From Endocalyx cinctus (lineage: Eukaryota; Ascomycota; Sordariomycetes; Amphisphaeriales; Apiosporaceae): a stretch of DNA of 64,000 bases. The translations under genes and the position numbers were made by a program. Positions 46,653-57,742 of this stretch are shown here, in pieces. Each line of letters begins with the position of its first letter. Position 1 is the stretch's first letter. Where the stretch lies: the NCBI GenBank assembly GCA_001600455.1, contig BCKC01000005.1, positions 1,178,001 through 1,242,000 on the forward strand, given 5' to 3'. The notes below the pieces were generated by a model. The model saw only the letters and a program-made list of their open reading frames with translations, made no database searches and was not told where the DNA came from.

Positions 46653-46916
46653 ACTGTATATATTATTTCATGTAATCCGGATATTTGACCGAGGGATTGA
46701 GCACTTTTCTCCTACTTGAGGATAAATAAATAATATCAATAATGAGCATTGCTAGCTCATGTCTAATTACAAGCCCTCCTGGCCTCTTATGCCATGCGAA
46801 ATTTTGTCTTGCTTTTGGTATGTCTTATCCAGTGTCTATGGAACTTCTTTAGCGCACCTATACGTATAGAAAAGTCCATGAGGTGCGTGCCTACCTATCA
46901 TGTAGAATAATGAAGT

Positions 46917-47042
46917 TTACACATCCTCGTGATAGCGAGTTTGAACGTTGCGCCTATGTCTCCAAACCCCATAGCCGATGGCGAAGACGACTACGATCAA
47001 GATAGGTAACCAGACAGCTATGCTAGGTCCGTCCGAATACAT
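46917..47042 (-). CDS. 41-residue single-span membrane micropeptide
   Basis: Short frame starting at ATG 47042 and reading MYSDGPSIAVWLPILIVVVF followed by AIGYGVWRHRRNVQTRYHEDV. It has a short acidic N-terminus, one clean hydrophobic span with a central Pro and small residues, and then an Arg/His-rich tail. That architecture is typical of conserved fungal membrane micropeptides, and the C-ending codons resemble nearby genes. It sits 265 nt beyond the ribonuclease stop, on the other strand. It was found by eye and no homologue is claimed, so it may be a chance frame. Confidence 0.5.
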   Translation of the reverse strand: MYSDGPSIAVWLPILIVVVFAIGYGVWRHRRNVQTRYHEDV

Positions 47043-47496
47043 GATCGCTCAGTATGACGAGGCGAGCCGGTTGATGATTATGTTGTAGTCTTGTATTATT
47101 ATCCGTTCCTTCGGACGAAGATAGTCTCAAGACAGCGACTGGTCACGATCGATATCGCACGCACACCGAAACTCAAGTCGAGTACTTTCCCATTTCTACA
47201 TGGCATATACGAAATGATATATATCAGCTTTTTATTTTTCGCCGTCTTCTTGATTTGCTTTTCTTTGTGGGGGTGGTCTAGGACTGACAAAGAATGTGGT
47301 CCGGATTCGGTCCTAGTGAAACAATCTAAACCACAACTATCTAATGTCTATTAACAAGTAAGGGACGAAAGAAACATTATAATACCATCAAATGACAGTA
47401 ATTAATCGATTTTATATTCGGCCACTTCGCGGTTAAAAAATCGATCATAAGATTTAGGTAGATTCGAAACAGCCATGAACACAGCAGGCGACTCCT

Positions 47497-50000
47497 TTAT
47501 TCTTTTTCAATCGTGGCATCATCCGTCCTAGCCTGCGCATGTATCTTTTCAGCGTCGATCGCTGTCTCTTTTGATCCGAAAACTATATAAATGAATGAGT
47601 GGGTAAGTAAATGAGAGCTTCATTTATCAAGAGTCAGATGATTACGGGTAACACTTACGAGCTTCCATCTCTTCCAGAGATTTTCCTTTGGTCTGTTGGA
47701 TCGTCTTGATTAGAAACCTATTTTCCTCGGGGCTATACGGTGGTCATTTTTATACTTACCTCTTTGATAACGAACCAGGTGTATACTACAAGTGACCAAT
47801 TGAATATGGCAAACATCAAGAAGGTCCTCCACTTAATGTTTTCTATCGCATGTGGCGTGACTTGCGACAATACGAAGTTGAATAGCCTGTTTCTTGTTAG
47901 AACTACAGTTCAAGGTAGAAGTTCTTCACGTAGATACTAAGAAGGGGTTCTTCTTTTATTAGGGGTTTCGTACCATTGCGTAGCAGTGCCAACTATTTGC
48001 CATTAGTATCAACCCTGCCGGAATAAAATATTATGATCTTAGAATTACTTACCAGCAACACCGATTTCACGGATCCTAGATGGGAATATCTCGCTCATGT
48101 ACAACTATCTTCAACATCAGCATGGAAGTCTAACAGCCGAAGAAAGAAGTGACCTTACCCAAGGGACAGGACCCCATGACATGTTGTATACCACTGTATT
48201 TCGAGAAGAAATTGGTTGGTTAGTTATCTACCTGCCCACGAGTTGGGTTGAGTTATGTTTGACTCACTAGCTTCTAGATAAACTAGAGCAACTGAGGCAG
48301 CACCGGTGCTAGTTATAGACGGAGCATCCGGGTCTGGTGGATTTATCGCCGTTAAAATAGCAATGATGAGCATAAGGGCGCCCATAAAGAGAGCACCCAG
48401 AAGAAGCGATCCGCGGCGACCGACCCTTTCTATCAAGAAGAGTAGAAAAATTAAGCATCCTATCACCTTAACGAGGCCAAAGAAGCCGCTGATAAGAAGA
48501 GCTTGATCACCAGCTCCGATGGCCTTGAAGATCTGTGGCGCAACTGTCATCAAGTTAATATATGATCTTCAGAATGCTTGGGGAAGGTGACTATATCTAT
48601 ACGTACAGTATGCCAAGCTGGTATTTCCCGTCAATTGCACCCCTGGAATTGCGTCAGTACTGGAGCTCCTATATCAATCGTCATCCATGGAAACTTACCA
48701 ATCTGGATCGTAATAGCAACGATTAACCGAAACCGATTAACGGGGAGGAGGCATTCCTTCCAAGTCACACCCTCGGTGACACGCTCCTCTTCGTGGATAC
48801 CAGCGAGTATCTCGGCGAATCTATACGTTCATCGTTATCAATGATAAGTTCTTACCATGGGAATTGATAGAGAACTGCCGGGGGGTTATAGCGGAAAATG
48901 AGCGATAAAAAGTAATATATACTCTTCTTGGACTTCAGGTGAATCTCCTCCCCGGACCCAGATCAAGGATTCTATAGCTTCGTCCTTCTTCCCGACCTTG
49001 GCGAGCCATCGTACGCTCTCCTTCGTCAGGAGCATCCCGAGCCCTAAGAGACCGCCTGGTAGGAGCTGGAGGCCGATGGGTATCTGCCATTGTCGAGTGA
49101 TCGAGCCGTAATTCTTCATAACGCCGTAGTCAACCCAGTAACTCGTGAAAACACCGAGAGTGAAGAAGAATTGGAACATCTTTTTAAAAAGAAAACAGGT
49201 AAGTCAGTAATCCTCGTGCCTGTTATGATTTCACTGTATAGTAATTCCAAACATTATGTGGCGCATTATACATAATTATATAAGAAAACAAGGTCGAAAA
49301 ACTTGAGAATGGTCGCTCTGAAGTTTCCCTGTGGCAAGTCTCATCGACACTCTAAAGGATCACGAGGGTACAGGTAAACATCAAAAGTGTTGGGGATGCA
49401 CCTACGCTTCCGAGCTGTCCACGGATCTGCTTCGGGGCCATTTCCGCCGAGTACATGGGGATTATGACGGTAGCCATCCCCACGCCGACGCCACTGATGA
49501 CGCGAGCAACATAGAAAGCCGCGAGGGAATGCGTATTGATCACCTGGATGATAGCGCCGACGTTAAAGATGGCCGACGCTAGCATGAGCGTCCTTCGACG
49601 ACCGAATCGGGAGGTGAAGGGCCATGTGAAGAAGCACGAAAAGAAAGCTTAACCAGTCTTGTAAGTAATTACATCTTTTCTCTACCGAGAGGAGGGGGGA
49701 ATTAAGACATGATTAGGTGTGTTCAAATTCGACTTTCTCCACGTACCGCCAGCTTGAAGTAAACTCGTCGCATTGGACGAGACGTTGGTTTGGTTGGTGC
49801 TGGTGATGCGAAAATCCTTTTGAAAAGACGGCAGCGTGAGGACGCCACCTATGACTCCCGTATCGTAGCTGAAATGAGTTAAAAGTGAGTAGGACAAGCT
49901 ATAATTCCATAAAGATACGGACGTACGCGAATAAAAAGCTGCCGATGCAGCTAAGAGCCACCAGATAGATGGCTCTGAAAGTGCCCAAGGCCTTCCCCAT
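47497..50000 (-). CDS. MFS sugar/quinate-type transporter, 13 exons
   Basis: Major facilitator of the sugar-porter family, closest in feel to fungal quinate permeases, 493 residues with about 12 spans. Exons in gene order: 49927-50000, 49747-49868, 49406-49647, 48923-49179, 48699-48820, 48607-48642, 48268-48543, 48159-48193, 48053-48104, 47974-47992, 47760-47886, 47659-47692 and 47497-47582. Every junction keeps phase and the total is an exact codon multiple. Key segments are FAYDTGVIGG, SRFGRRRT, RVISGVGVGMATVIIPMYSAEMAPKQIRG, MFQFFFTLGVFTSYWVDYG, GVQLTGNTSLAYFAPQIF, ERVGRRGS, MVYNMSWGPVPWLYMSEIFPSRIREIG and VGTATQWLFNFVLSQVTP. A proton-driven sugar or quinate importer is likely. It borders the metabolite cluster, but a direct role there is unproven. 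Confidence 0.92.
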
Positions 50001-50704
50001 ATTCTATTGAATTTGATGGGGTAGAGGTGTGACGAGGGTTCACGTAAACTATAGTAGTAATAATAATAATATTGCGAATAACTTAAGTCCTTATTAAGCT
50101 CGCACTTACAGCATACGACGTTCTGTCTACAGGTCTGACTGATACACATGGGCAGCGAGCAAGTAAATAACATAAAAGGGAAGGATGGTCTAAGAAGGTC
50201 TTTACGAGCATTGAAATGGGATTAACACCGCTTTATTATTTGATATAAATCTTACCGAATAGCATGACTAGGTTACATGCAATCATCGAAGCATGGCTTC
50301 GCGTAGACTGTCCTGCGTAAACCGGGGGTACTGTATTACCACCTGATCTAGGATACAACCCGATATCCATCCATATGGATGGTTGACTGATTTACATGGA
50401 CTTCGTTTGTGTACAGATCGGGGATAGCGTATTTGCTGCTTTTACTCAGGCTCAGCTCAGTTACTAATTAGTTAAGTGTCATAAGTAGTATAGCTTGCAT
50501 TTATGCAACCTTATGGATAACTTATGCGAAGAATACGGATTTTCAATGAAAACGGTAGAGTCAAATATCATACGTGTGATGTTACGGTATAATATAGAGA
50601 TACAAGTCTGGAATGCAGCTATCTATATGTAACTATGTATCGTAGTACAGCAGAATAGTGCTCACTTGAGGAGGGACTTGTCCCAACTAAAGGGAAATCA
50701 TTGT
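50001..50704. other. Upstream region of the MFS gene
   Basis: Contains the 16-bp palindrome CCATCCATATGGATGG (50367-50382) and a block (about 50429-50463) that is nearly identical to one at about 53767-53802. No open frame of interest. Confidence 0.45.
50360..50510. repeat. Dispersed repeat, copy 2
   Basis: Shares with 53670-53830, in the same orientation and order, a palindrome with core ATCCATATGGAT, then TTRCTGCTTTTACTCAGGCTC with CTCAGTYAC, then CTTGCAT. Identity is high within the blocks but spacing differs (62 against 92 nt from the palindrome to the second block), as expected for an old, RIP-worn repeat. Confidence 0.6.
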
Positions 50705-51010
50705 TCATACTGGAACTAACTCAAAACTTCCGGTTGGTTCTTTATTGTCTTCAAATTGCCCGTCTAATAAAGGGGTTGGGTACCATGCGCGAAATCCAAA
50801 ACGCGAAGATATCAGCCTCGACTGCTTTGTGACTTGTAAGCCTTTCGGAATACTAGGTACGCAAAATACGAGGATACCGCTTGTGGCCTCGACTAAGGTG
50901 ATGATGGCAAGATAGGAAGCGAGATAAGTTGAGTCTCGATTCAATTGGTCAACGCGATAGAAATAAGCCGTTCCGACTATGCGACAGACTGCGGCGGTAC
51001 AAACACTAAT
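50705..51010 (-). pseudogene. C-terminal fragment of a fungal rhodopsin-domain membrane protein
   Basis: The frame reads CTAAVCRIVGTAYFYRVDQL, then YLASYLAIITLVEATSGILVFCVPSIPKGL and a hydrophilic tail ending FELVPV. This resembles the last two spans and tail of the integral membrane proteins with the fungal 'rhodopsin' domain (the ARIxYLYxL...VEVTxGILVxCxPxLP pattern). A possible earlier exon at 51140-51239 (RSFKTNRKRG) could be the preceding loop. No start or N-terminal spans were found between it and P450-B, so I read it as a gene fragment. A spliced intact gene with atypical exons is the alternative. Confidence 0.45.
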
Positions 51011-51544
51011 CGAAGGAGGACGAAAGTTTATAATTAATCAACAGGGGAAGAAGAGAAAAAAAGAAGGGTGGGATCGAATGGAGCAAGAGGTTTAGAAAAC
51101 ATGGTATTCTAATAAAAGTACGGGATAAGATGTCTGCGCTTACATTAGATGGGCGCGGAATACTCCTCCCTCTTTTTCTATTGGTCTTGAAAGACCGTAA
51201 AAGGACTGCAAACGACTCTACACTAGGCAGAATTATCATTTATTATTACTTCTGTTGATTATCTACAGTCATACGTGGGTTAGTATGCGTTAATAGCCAT
51301 ATTAATAGTATACAAAGATATTTCCGAATGATACGGTGATTTAGTAGTGAAGTTTCCGAATGAGGCGTCAACACGTCATCAAGTATCGCCGTACAGGAAG
51401 TACTGATACTTTTATGTGACTAGGTATTTATTCACTCACTTCTTCAAAGATAGGTACAGATATAAAAACTCATTAATATACGCGGTCCTTTACAATTCAA
51501 TATTCAATATTCATCGAGACCCTTCTTATGATGATATCCAGCTT
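51011..51544. other. Spacer, no gene supported
   Basis: A+T-rich DNA between the rhodopsin-domain fragment and the 3' end of P450-B. Nothing else was recognised. Confidence 0.4.
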
Positions 51545-53356
51545 CTATTTGCCGAAATCCGCATCTGCCTCTGGGTGCGGACGGAAAATTAAATTCGGCC
51601 CATCATGGGCCGCGCTGTTACAATCATAAATCTGATATTCGTTGACCCTGTGTCTGCCATCTGTCTTCCCCGGCACCCCTTCGCCAAGCTTACCTAGTTT
51701 CCCAGGCGCGCTCTCGACGTCGAAATACCACAGAGTCTTGGCCACGACGATGCTAATCTCGGCGTACGCCATCGCCTTCCCGGCGCAAGACCGGGTGCCC
51801 TGAAGGAAAGGGACGAAGGCCTCCTGCATTTTAGTGCGGGTGGCCTCCTGCTCGGGCGTTTTGGACACCTTCGAGCCGAGCCAGCGCTCGGGCGAGAACG
51901 TGTACGAGTCCGGGAAGTATTCCTCGTTGTGATGAAGCGAGTACATGTTGATGCCGACCTGCGTTCCCGGGGGAATTACGAGCCCGTCGATGATCAAAGG
52001 GCTTTTGTCCGTGTCTTCTTTATCGTGCTCTCGCCAGAGCGTGGTAAGAGACGGGGGCGACATCCGTAATGTTTCGTCGACGCAGGCCCGGAGATATTCG
52101 CACCCCAGCAATTGCGCCTCGCCCTTGATTTCCGTTCCGGAGTTGAACGTGCGTCTGATCTCTTCGACCAAAAGCCTGTAACTCTTTGGATACCGCATAA
52201 TATAGAAAAATAGAGCGCATATAACAGTCGCTGGTGGTGTGCCTCCTAAAGCGAAAAGAAAAGAAGATTAGCGGGCTGCAAGACAGGAGTGGGTTAATTA
52301 GCTAAAAACGAACCTGCAGTCACGAAAAAGGTAGCTTCTGCTATGAAGCTACCCTTGTCAATGTAATCGGGCCCATAATCCAAATTTCCTTTCACATAAG
52401 AGTAGAAATCTCTCTCGGCATCCTTCTCTCGTGCTGATCTTGCCAACATCATTTTGAAAATGATCGATCGGAGCCTCTCTCTTTTGGGCTTGTTCAAATG
52501 TGCGACTATGGGATTGAGCATGGAAGCGGAAGGAAACTGCATGAAAGTGTTAATTATAGCCTTCAGGTCTTCGAAATCTTTCGAAATATGCCTGTACGCC
52601 GGGTCCGTTTGGAGGTTGAGGCGGTAACCGAACGAGATGAGGCCGATGATGTCGATACCGAGCCACTCCGACCTGTTGGTCATGTTTTCAACAGAACCGG
52701 CAGACGCATATATCTGACGTAAGTAAATATCAACGAGCTCCAGCATGGAGGATTCAAAGAGGCGCATTGATCTTTGGGAAATAGGTTGGCTTATCAACCT
52801 TCGCCGCTCGCGGTGCGCGTCGGCTTCAATAGTACTGAAAGTTGTGGGAAAGTTCTCATCTCTCGAATATAAGTAGAGATAAGATTTAGTCACTCTTGGG
52901 TTCTGGTAAATATCTAGGATAATTCTCAGCAGTGCTCATGGATATATCGTTATTCAAACCATACCTTGGAAAGCCCGTAGAGAGTTGAACAAGAGCCTAT
53001 CGGGAGCGAAGCGTACTACTGAGCCTATATCATATATTGGTTAGAACAGACCATCTATTACCAAGCCATACTTTCAGGGAGTTAGCTACCATAGCGCTGA
53101 TGCACCTGATATATGTCCAAATGGTCGTTACGCATGTAAGCCAGATAGCCACTGTAGGCATCGGAAATGGTTGATAGGAGAGGTCCTGGGTAGCGTTCCA
53201 AGGGGTGGCCAAGGATGCGATACCCAGCGATAATGAGGCACTACATTCCATATGAGTACGTTAAATCTAATATGCGATCGCAGAACCACGTACGTATATG
53301 ATACTAGCACATGCGACATAACCTGCCCCTAAGGCAGCATTTGTAAAGATGCTCAT
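51545..53356 (-). CDS. Cytochrome P450 (P450-B), cluster gene
   Basis: Monooxygenase of 524 residues in five exons: 53294-53356, 53090-53240, 52965-53024, 52314-52913 and 51545-52245. Phases agree throughout. The first two exons are needed to give the anchor (LGAGYVACASIIYCLIIAGY) and the hinge HPLERYPGPLLSTISDAYSG. The junctions then give HQRYGSVVRFAPDRLLFNSL and AFQDIYQNPRVTKS. ExxR is ETLR (residues 349-352), the PERW motif is FSPERWLG, and the haem loop is FLQGTRSCAGKAM with Cys445. The I-helix is TAGGTPPATV and lacks the usual Asp/Glu-Thr pair. It lies between the MFS transporter and the methyltransferase and probably oxidises the cluster product. Its substrate is unknown. Confidence 0.9.
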
Positions 53357-54049
53357 TCTAAATGGATTATGCTGATTTGCGATTCCTAAGCCACCGACAA
53401 AAAAAAAAAGTCAGACTTGGTTCGATATTATAAAAGGATAAATAATCAAATAGCCTAGGCTTGTCCCGAAATGCTTTTAACCACGAGAGTATGAAAGTGA
53501 TGTTCTTGAAGAGCGATGTAAGAGAGCAAATACATGTTTTAGATGTGGCGACATATCCAACAACCAAGTGCCAAGATGAAGCCTTGATCGCCATATGGAT
53601 GCCCATCGTTCTGAGAATGTCCCAACCAACATATGAAAACCACCATGTGCGACCGTAACCGTGCTCGTAATTCGATATCCATATGGATAGATATACTGTC
53701 TGACTGTGTACCTACATGGTTATAGGTTTTACATTGAGCTCTTCTTTTCGACGAATCTGGAATCTAGTATTTACTGCTTTTACTCAGGCTCGCCTCAGTC
53801 ACCAAGAATGTAAACTTGCATAAATCATTCCTCCGCAAATAACTTTCGACGTACACAGTAACGCTTATTACGGAGAGCCATCCGTTATGTGTTATATGTA
53901 GCTGAATAACGAACCTACTAAGAGAATATAACTAGCTTTAGACTTTGAAAATATTCTCATAATTTAAATATTGGCCGTGTAGCCGAATTATCTATTGTCC
54001 CAAGACAAACCCCTCGTCATATTCCAGACATTCCTCATCATCTCTTGTT
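53357..54049. other. Upstream region of P450-B
   Basis: Promoter-side DNA of P450-B and 3' flank of the methyltransferase, mostly occupied by copy 3 of the dispersed repeat. The frame at 53461-53658 is not convincing. Confidence 0.4.
53670..53935. repeat. Dispersed repeat, copy 3
   Basis: The first half (palindrome TATCCATATGGATA at 53676-53689 and the TTTACTGCTTTTACTCAGGC block from about 53769) matches the copy at 50.4 kb. The second half (53821-53935) matches the copy at 26.7 kb. It therefore links the three copies into one family. Its ends and class are unclear. Confidence 0.6.
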
Positions 54050-55553
54050 CTACTTCATTTCCTCCCACACAATTTCGATGATGGAGTGTACGGAATAAGG
54101 AGGGGATACGATCGACCTCAGTTTAAAACGCTCGTCCGCACTGGACAATAACGCCACCCACTCCGCCCTCGTCCTCTCTCTCGCGTTCAAGCCCATCTTT
54201 ACCATTAAATCATGAGCGCTAAAATCAGAATTACACACGTTAGATGACCAAGAAAAAAAAGTTAAAAAATACTAATCGAATCAGATATCTGATAACGTAC
54301 CATTGCGCTTGCATATTGATCGTGTTTATGGCTTGTGGCTCCTCCAAACATATATCGTTAATCACGATTATCGCTCCCGGCTTCATGGCAGGTACTTGAT
54401 TCTTCAGAATGCGTTCGGCATAATGATCAGGCCAGTCATGCAATACCGTTCGAAAGATATAAACATCCGCATCTTTCACTACCTGTTCGGTGAAGAAATC
54501 GTAGGATTGATACGTAATGCGTCCTGCCAGATCATCAGGCACGGGGCGTGCCAGATTCTGTTGCGTTGTGGTGGGTAAATCTTCGACAATGGCGTTTTCG
54601 ATACCTGGATACTCTCTCAGCAGCGCCTCACATAGAAAACCTCGAGAACCGCCCACGTCAACGACGACCTTCGGACACGGAGATGAGGTTGACCCTGCTG
54701 TATCAGGCGCCCAAGGTACATTCCTTACGAGATGGAGAGATGAAGTCTCCGGAACGGTAGTAACCCATGACATAGCGTTTGAGAACCTTTCCACCCGTGA
54801 CGCATCGTGCGTTATGGCGGAGAAGATATCTCCATCTCCTTCGAGATTGTTCGCAAGGGCCAAGGCTGACTCACCGGCTCTCGAAGAGCCTGGGTAAAGT
54901 TTTAGGGCATCGGCTAGTTTCATCGAAGCCAAGGTGTATTCTTCTGTAGAAAAGCCAATCGAGTCGTGCACTAAGGGAGTCGCGAGCGCGGACGAGATGC
55001 TGTTGTGCATCACCTGACTCGAAGAGGCATCCTCCTGGAAGATGCGCAAGGATATGGCCGCTCGCAGAATGCGTCTAAGGTCTGGTTCTATAAGGCCACA
55101 TCGAGCGGATAGGTCCGCGTACGATATTGAGCCGTCCACCGGCACGTGCCGGGCTATGCTGTATCGATACAGGACGTGGAAGACGGCAGTCCATACGGGC
55201 TATTTAGTATGTATGCATATACATATATTTGGTGGTCAACATTCTCTCCTCGTCTCCTCTTCTCTTAGATTGCGAATGGCGTGCACATTACATAGTTAAC
55301 GTACAGTAATAAACGAAGCGAAGAATACGTAGGATTGCGGCCCCAATACAAGAGCCCGTAATTCATCGATGGCCTCAAGAAGTTTAGCCCGGCTCTCCTC
55401 GATGGCTTTCGGGTATGTAGGTGTATTTTCAGTCAAGCCGGCGGAGAATGAGGGCTGAGGAAGGCTCATTGATCTTAACCACTCGGATATTTCGTTTGCC
55501 TGTGACGAGATTAGGTCCCCTAACTCGGGTAGCGAGCGGGAAGCCTGTGGCAT
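54050..55553 (-). CDS. SAM-dependent O-methyltransferase, cluster gene
   Basis: Fungal class I O-methyltransferase (plant-OMT-like), 430 residues, in three exons: 55329-55553, 54301-55199 and 54050-54218. Junction phases 0 and 2 are consistent. The N-terminal half is a winged-helix dimerisation region (ISYADLSARCGLIEPDLRRILRAAI). SAM-binding motif I is VVVDVGGSRGF (about residues 254-264). The catalytic histidine lies in FRTVLHDWPD, His329. Next is MKPGAIIVINDICLEEP, and the splice gives NMQAQCAHDLMVKMGLNARERT, the family C-terminal motif. All catalytic parts are intact. It likely caps a phenol, enol or similar hydroxyl of the cluster product. P450-B lies downstream on the same strand. Confidence 0.93.
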
Positions 55554-56059
55554 CCTTCTTCTTGTTCTTGTTCTTCTTCTTCTCCCTGACGTGAAAGTTA
55601 ATCAATTTCTATTATACTTTCTACGTCAATAAGCGTGAAGAGGAGGAATTTCTTAAAAATGATGTATACGCGAATATTGCAGTGGGAGGAGGGCGGTAGA
55701 GCAACAATGAGGAACTGCTGGTATAGTCAGCCTACTTAAGTACTTATGGAGGCTAATACTTCCTCACTACCTAAAGCATAATGCAGATCGAAAGTCATCC
55801 TATAACCCTACAATTTTTCGTGATCCCTGACCCACCTATCACTGCAGGCTCCAAATCGACTGTGACAGCAGGATTGTTTTTTTTTCTTATCTAACGAATG
55901 ATATCACGTATCCGCCCGTATGTACGTAAGTATGACTATACCTAGGTAGATATGTGTACGCAATTGCATGAAACCTACCCTTCCTACATCCTAACTTCTC
56001 AGCCATCACTATAGGTCAAGTCCTTGATAGAGATATTATTTTCTTGTTTATTCACTTAC
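55554..56059. other. Divergent spacer
   Basis: Promoter side of the methyltransferase and upstream flank of the ruined P450. It begins with a CTT/TTC-rich tract (55556-55583) that lies in the methyltransferase leader. No gene was seen. Confidence 0.4.
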
Positions 56060-57450
56060 GATGTCGACCATTTTATCTATGTTGGAATTTTCTTTCCGCC
56101 TAGTCAAAAGTACGCAAATAACTGCGACTTTGGTGATAGTCTACGTGACCTTCACGTGGATACGGGATATGCTTCAGCCTGGAATATATGATCTGTAATC
56201 TCTACAATAGCAATTATGTCGACGAACTAGCAAAGCTGCACATGTGGTACGGACTGATATTCTGCATCGGCCCTAACTGGATTTCGCTCGCAGATTCCCA
56301 CGAGATACAGGGAATCAGCCGCTATGGTACATGAATCTCCCTGAGAGCATAGCGACGTGTACAGAGGCTTTAGATCTGCGCTCGGGGTAGATTCTATATC
56401 TACGGCAGTTGAAAGGACCTTGCATCACCAATCACGTGCGAAGCTCGAGCTGGGATATCAAGGGAAAGGTGTTATGGAGCTTCACGAGTTGGTCGATGAA
56501 CACATTGCGAAGATGGTAGGGACAATAGACCGCAAGTACGCCACTGCGGCAGGTTCAGAAGCTTGTAAAAGACTAATAGATCTTTCACGAATAGTCATTT
56601 ACCTGTTAGCTGATATCACATCTTGTCTTTCGTTTGGGCAGTGCTTTAGCTGTGTCAAGCGAGAGAGCGATTTCCATAGCTTCGCTGAGATAAGTGAGAA
56701 AATACTTCCATTTTTTTTGGCGGTATCTGTATTGCCACCATATCAGTTTTTCACGAAACAGCATATTAATTGATGCCGCAGGGTGGGTTGATAGGTCCTA
56801 TCATCGCGACCGCAAAGTCAGCAGTGGCAGAACGGTTTAGAACGAAGGTTAACCGCTCAGATATGCTGGCATCCTTCGTTAACCATGGATTATCGCAAGA
56901 GCAGCTTGGACTTGAAATCGTCGTGCCGCTTCTAGGTGGGCCGGGAACAACGTCTATGGCAATCCTCAACATTGTCTTATGTCTAATAACAAACGCACGC
57001 GCCTACAAAAGGACTTGCATCGGATATTGACGACACAACTCGGTCGGGAAGGATTCGCTCACTGTTCTCTATGACGGATAAAGAAGCACAATCCATTCGA
57101 ACCCACTCGCACTAGGCAGCGAGCAGTTAGGTAGGCTACGTTTGCCGGCAGCGGGAGTAAATGTTGGCATATCAATTAAGAGCGCTATAAGGAACAAAGG
57201 CAATATGCGGAGAAGACTCGGATATTTTTGGACCTGAAGGACCAGGTTGCAATATCTTTTGGAGGGAACATCAACCAACACATTTAGCCCACAGCCTATC
57301 ATTTCGTATATGTTGACCCTACTTGGAAGGTTTATGGTAGGTACAGGATACATGATACAGTGCGCAGGCAAGGCTCCACCCGTAGGATTGACATGCTGTT
57401 GTATGCAGCTGAGTCCATCACGCCGATGGCGATTAGGATAGCTCAAATTC
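56060..57450 (+). pseudogene. Cytochrome P450 pseudogene (P450-C)
   Basis: Relic of a P450 of the pisatin-demethylase-like type. Pieces in order: an anchor (STQITATLVIVYVTFTWIRD) that runs into a stop, then NYVDELAKLHMWYG and CIGPNWISLADSHEIQGI, then YRGFRSALGVDSI with HHQSRAKLELGYQGKG, LSRIVIYLLADITSCLSFGQ and HSFAEISEKILPFF, then RSDMLASFVNHGLSQEQLGLEIVVPLLGGPGTTSMAIL (I-helix, GGPGTT in place of AGxDTT), then LPAAGVNVGISIKSAIRNKG. The proline hinge and the haem-cysteine loop were not found, and stops and frame changes separate the blocks. It cannot encode an active enzyme. It suggests the cluster once had a third oxidase of its own. Confidence 0.85.
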
Positions 57451-57742
57451 TGCCTTGCTTTGAAGCACTGCAACCGTATCTGTGGATGAAAAGAACATTT
57501 CTTCTGTTCAGCATGCAGAGTAACATTATGTTTTCAAACCCCCCTCTTAATTAGTCGTGAGAGCTTTACTCTACTATTTTGACTTGGGAATGAATGAAGC
57601 AGCTCTCATAAAATAAATAATTCCGGCCAACTTTTTTTTTTTTTATCTTTTCATCTTTTCTCAAAAGTCCTAGCACATAGGTTATAATCGTAATATGTTT
57701 AATCGTTTCATACCAATAATCTATTAAATTCGTATTTTCAAC

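Noticed and set aside
53030..53251. 73-residue membrane-like frame (PTVAIWLTCVTTIWTYIRCI) as an alternative N-terminus of P450-B
   Set aside because: Another frame of the same DNA gives the P450 hinge (HPLERYPGP) and joins cleanly in phase to GSVVRFAPDRL, so this frame is a shadow.
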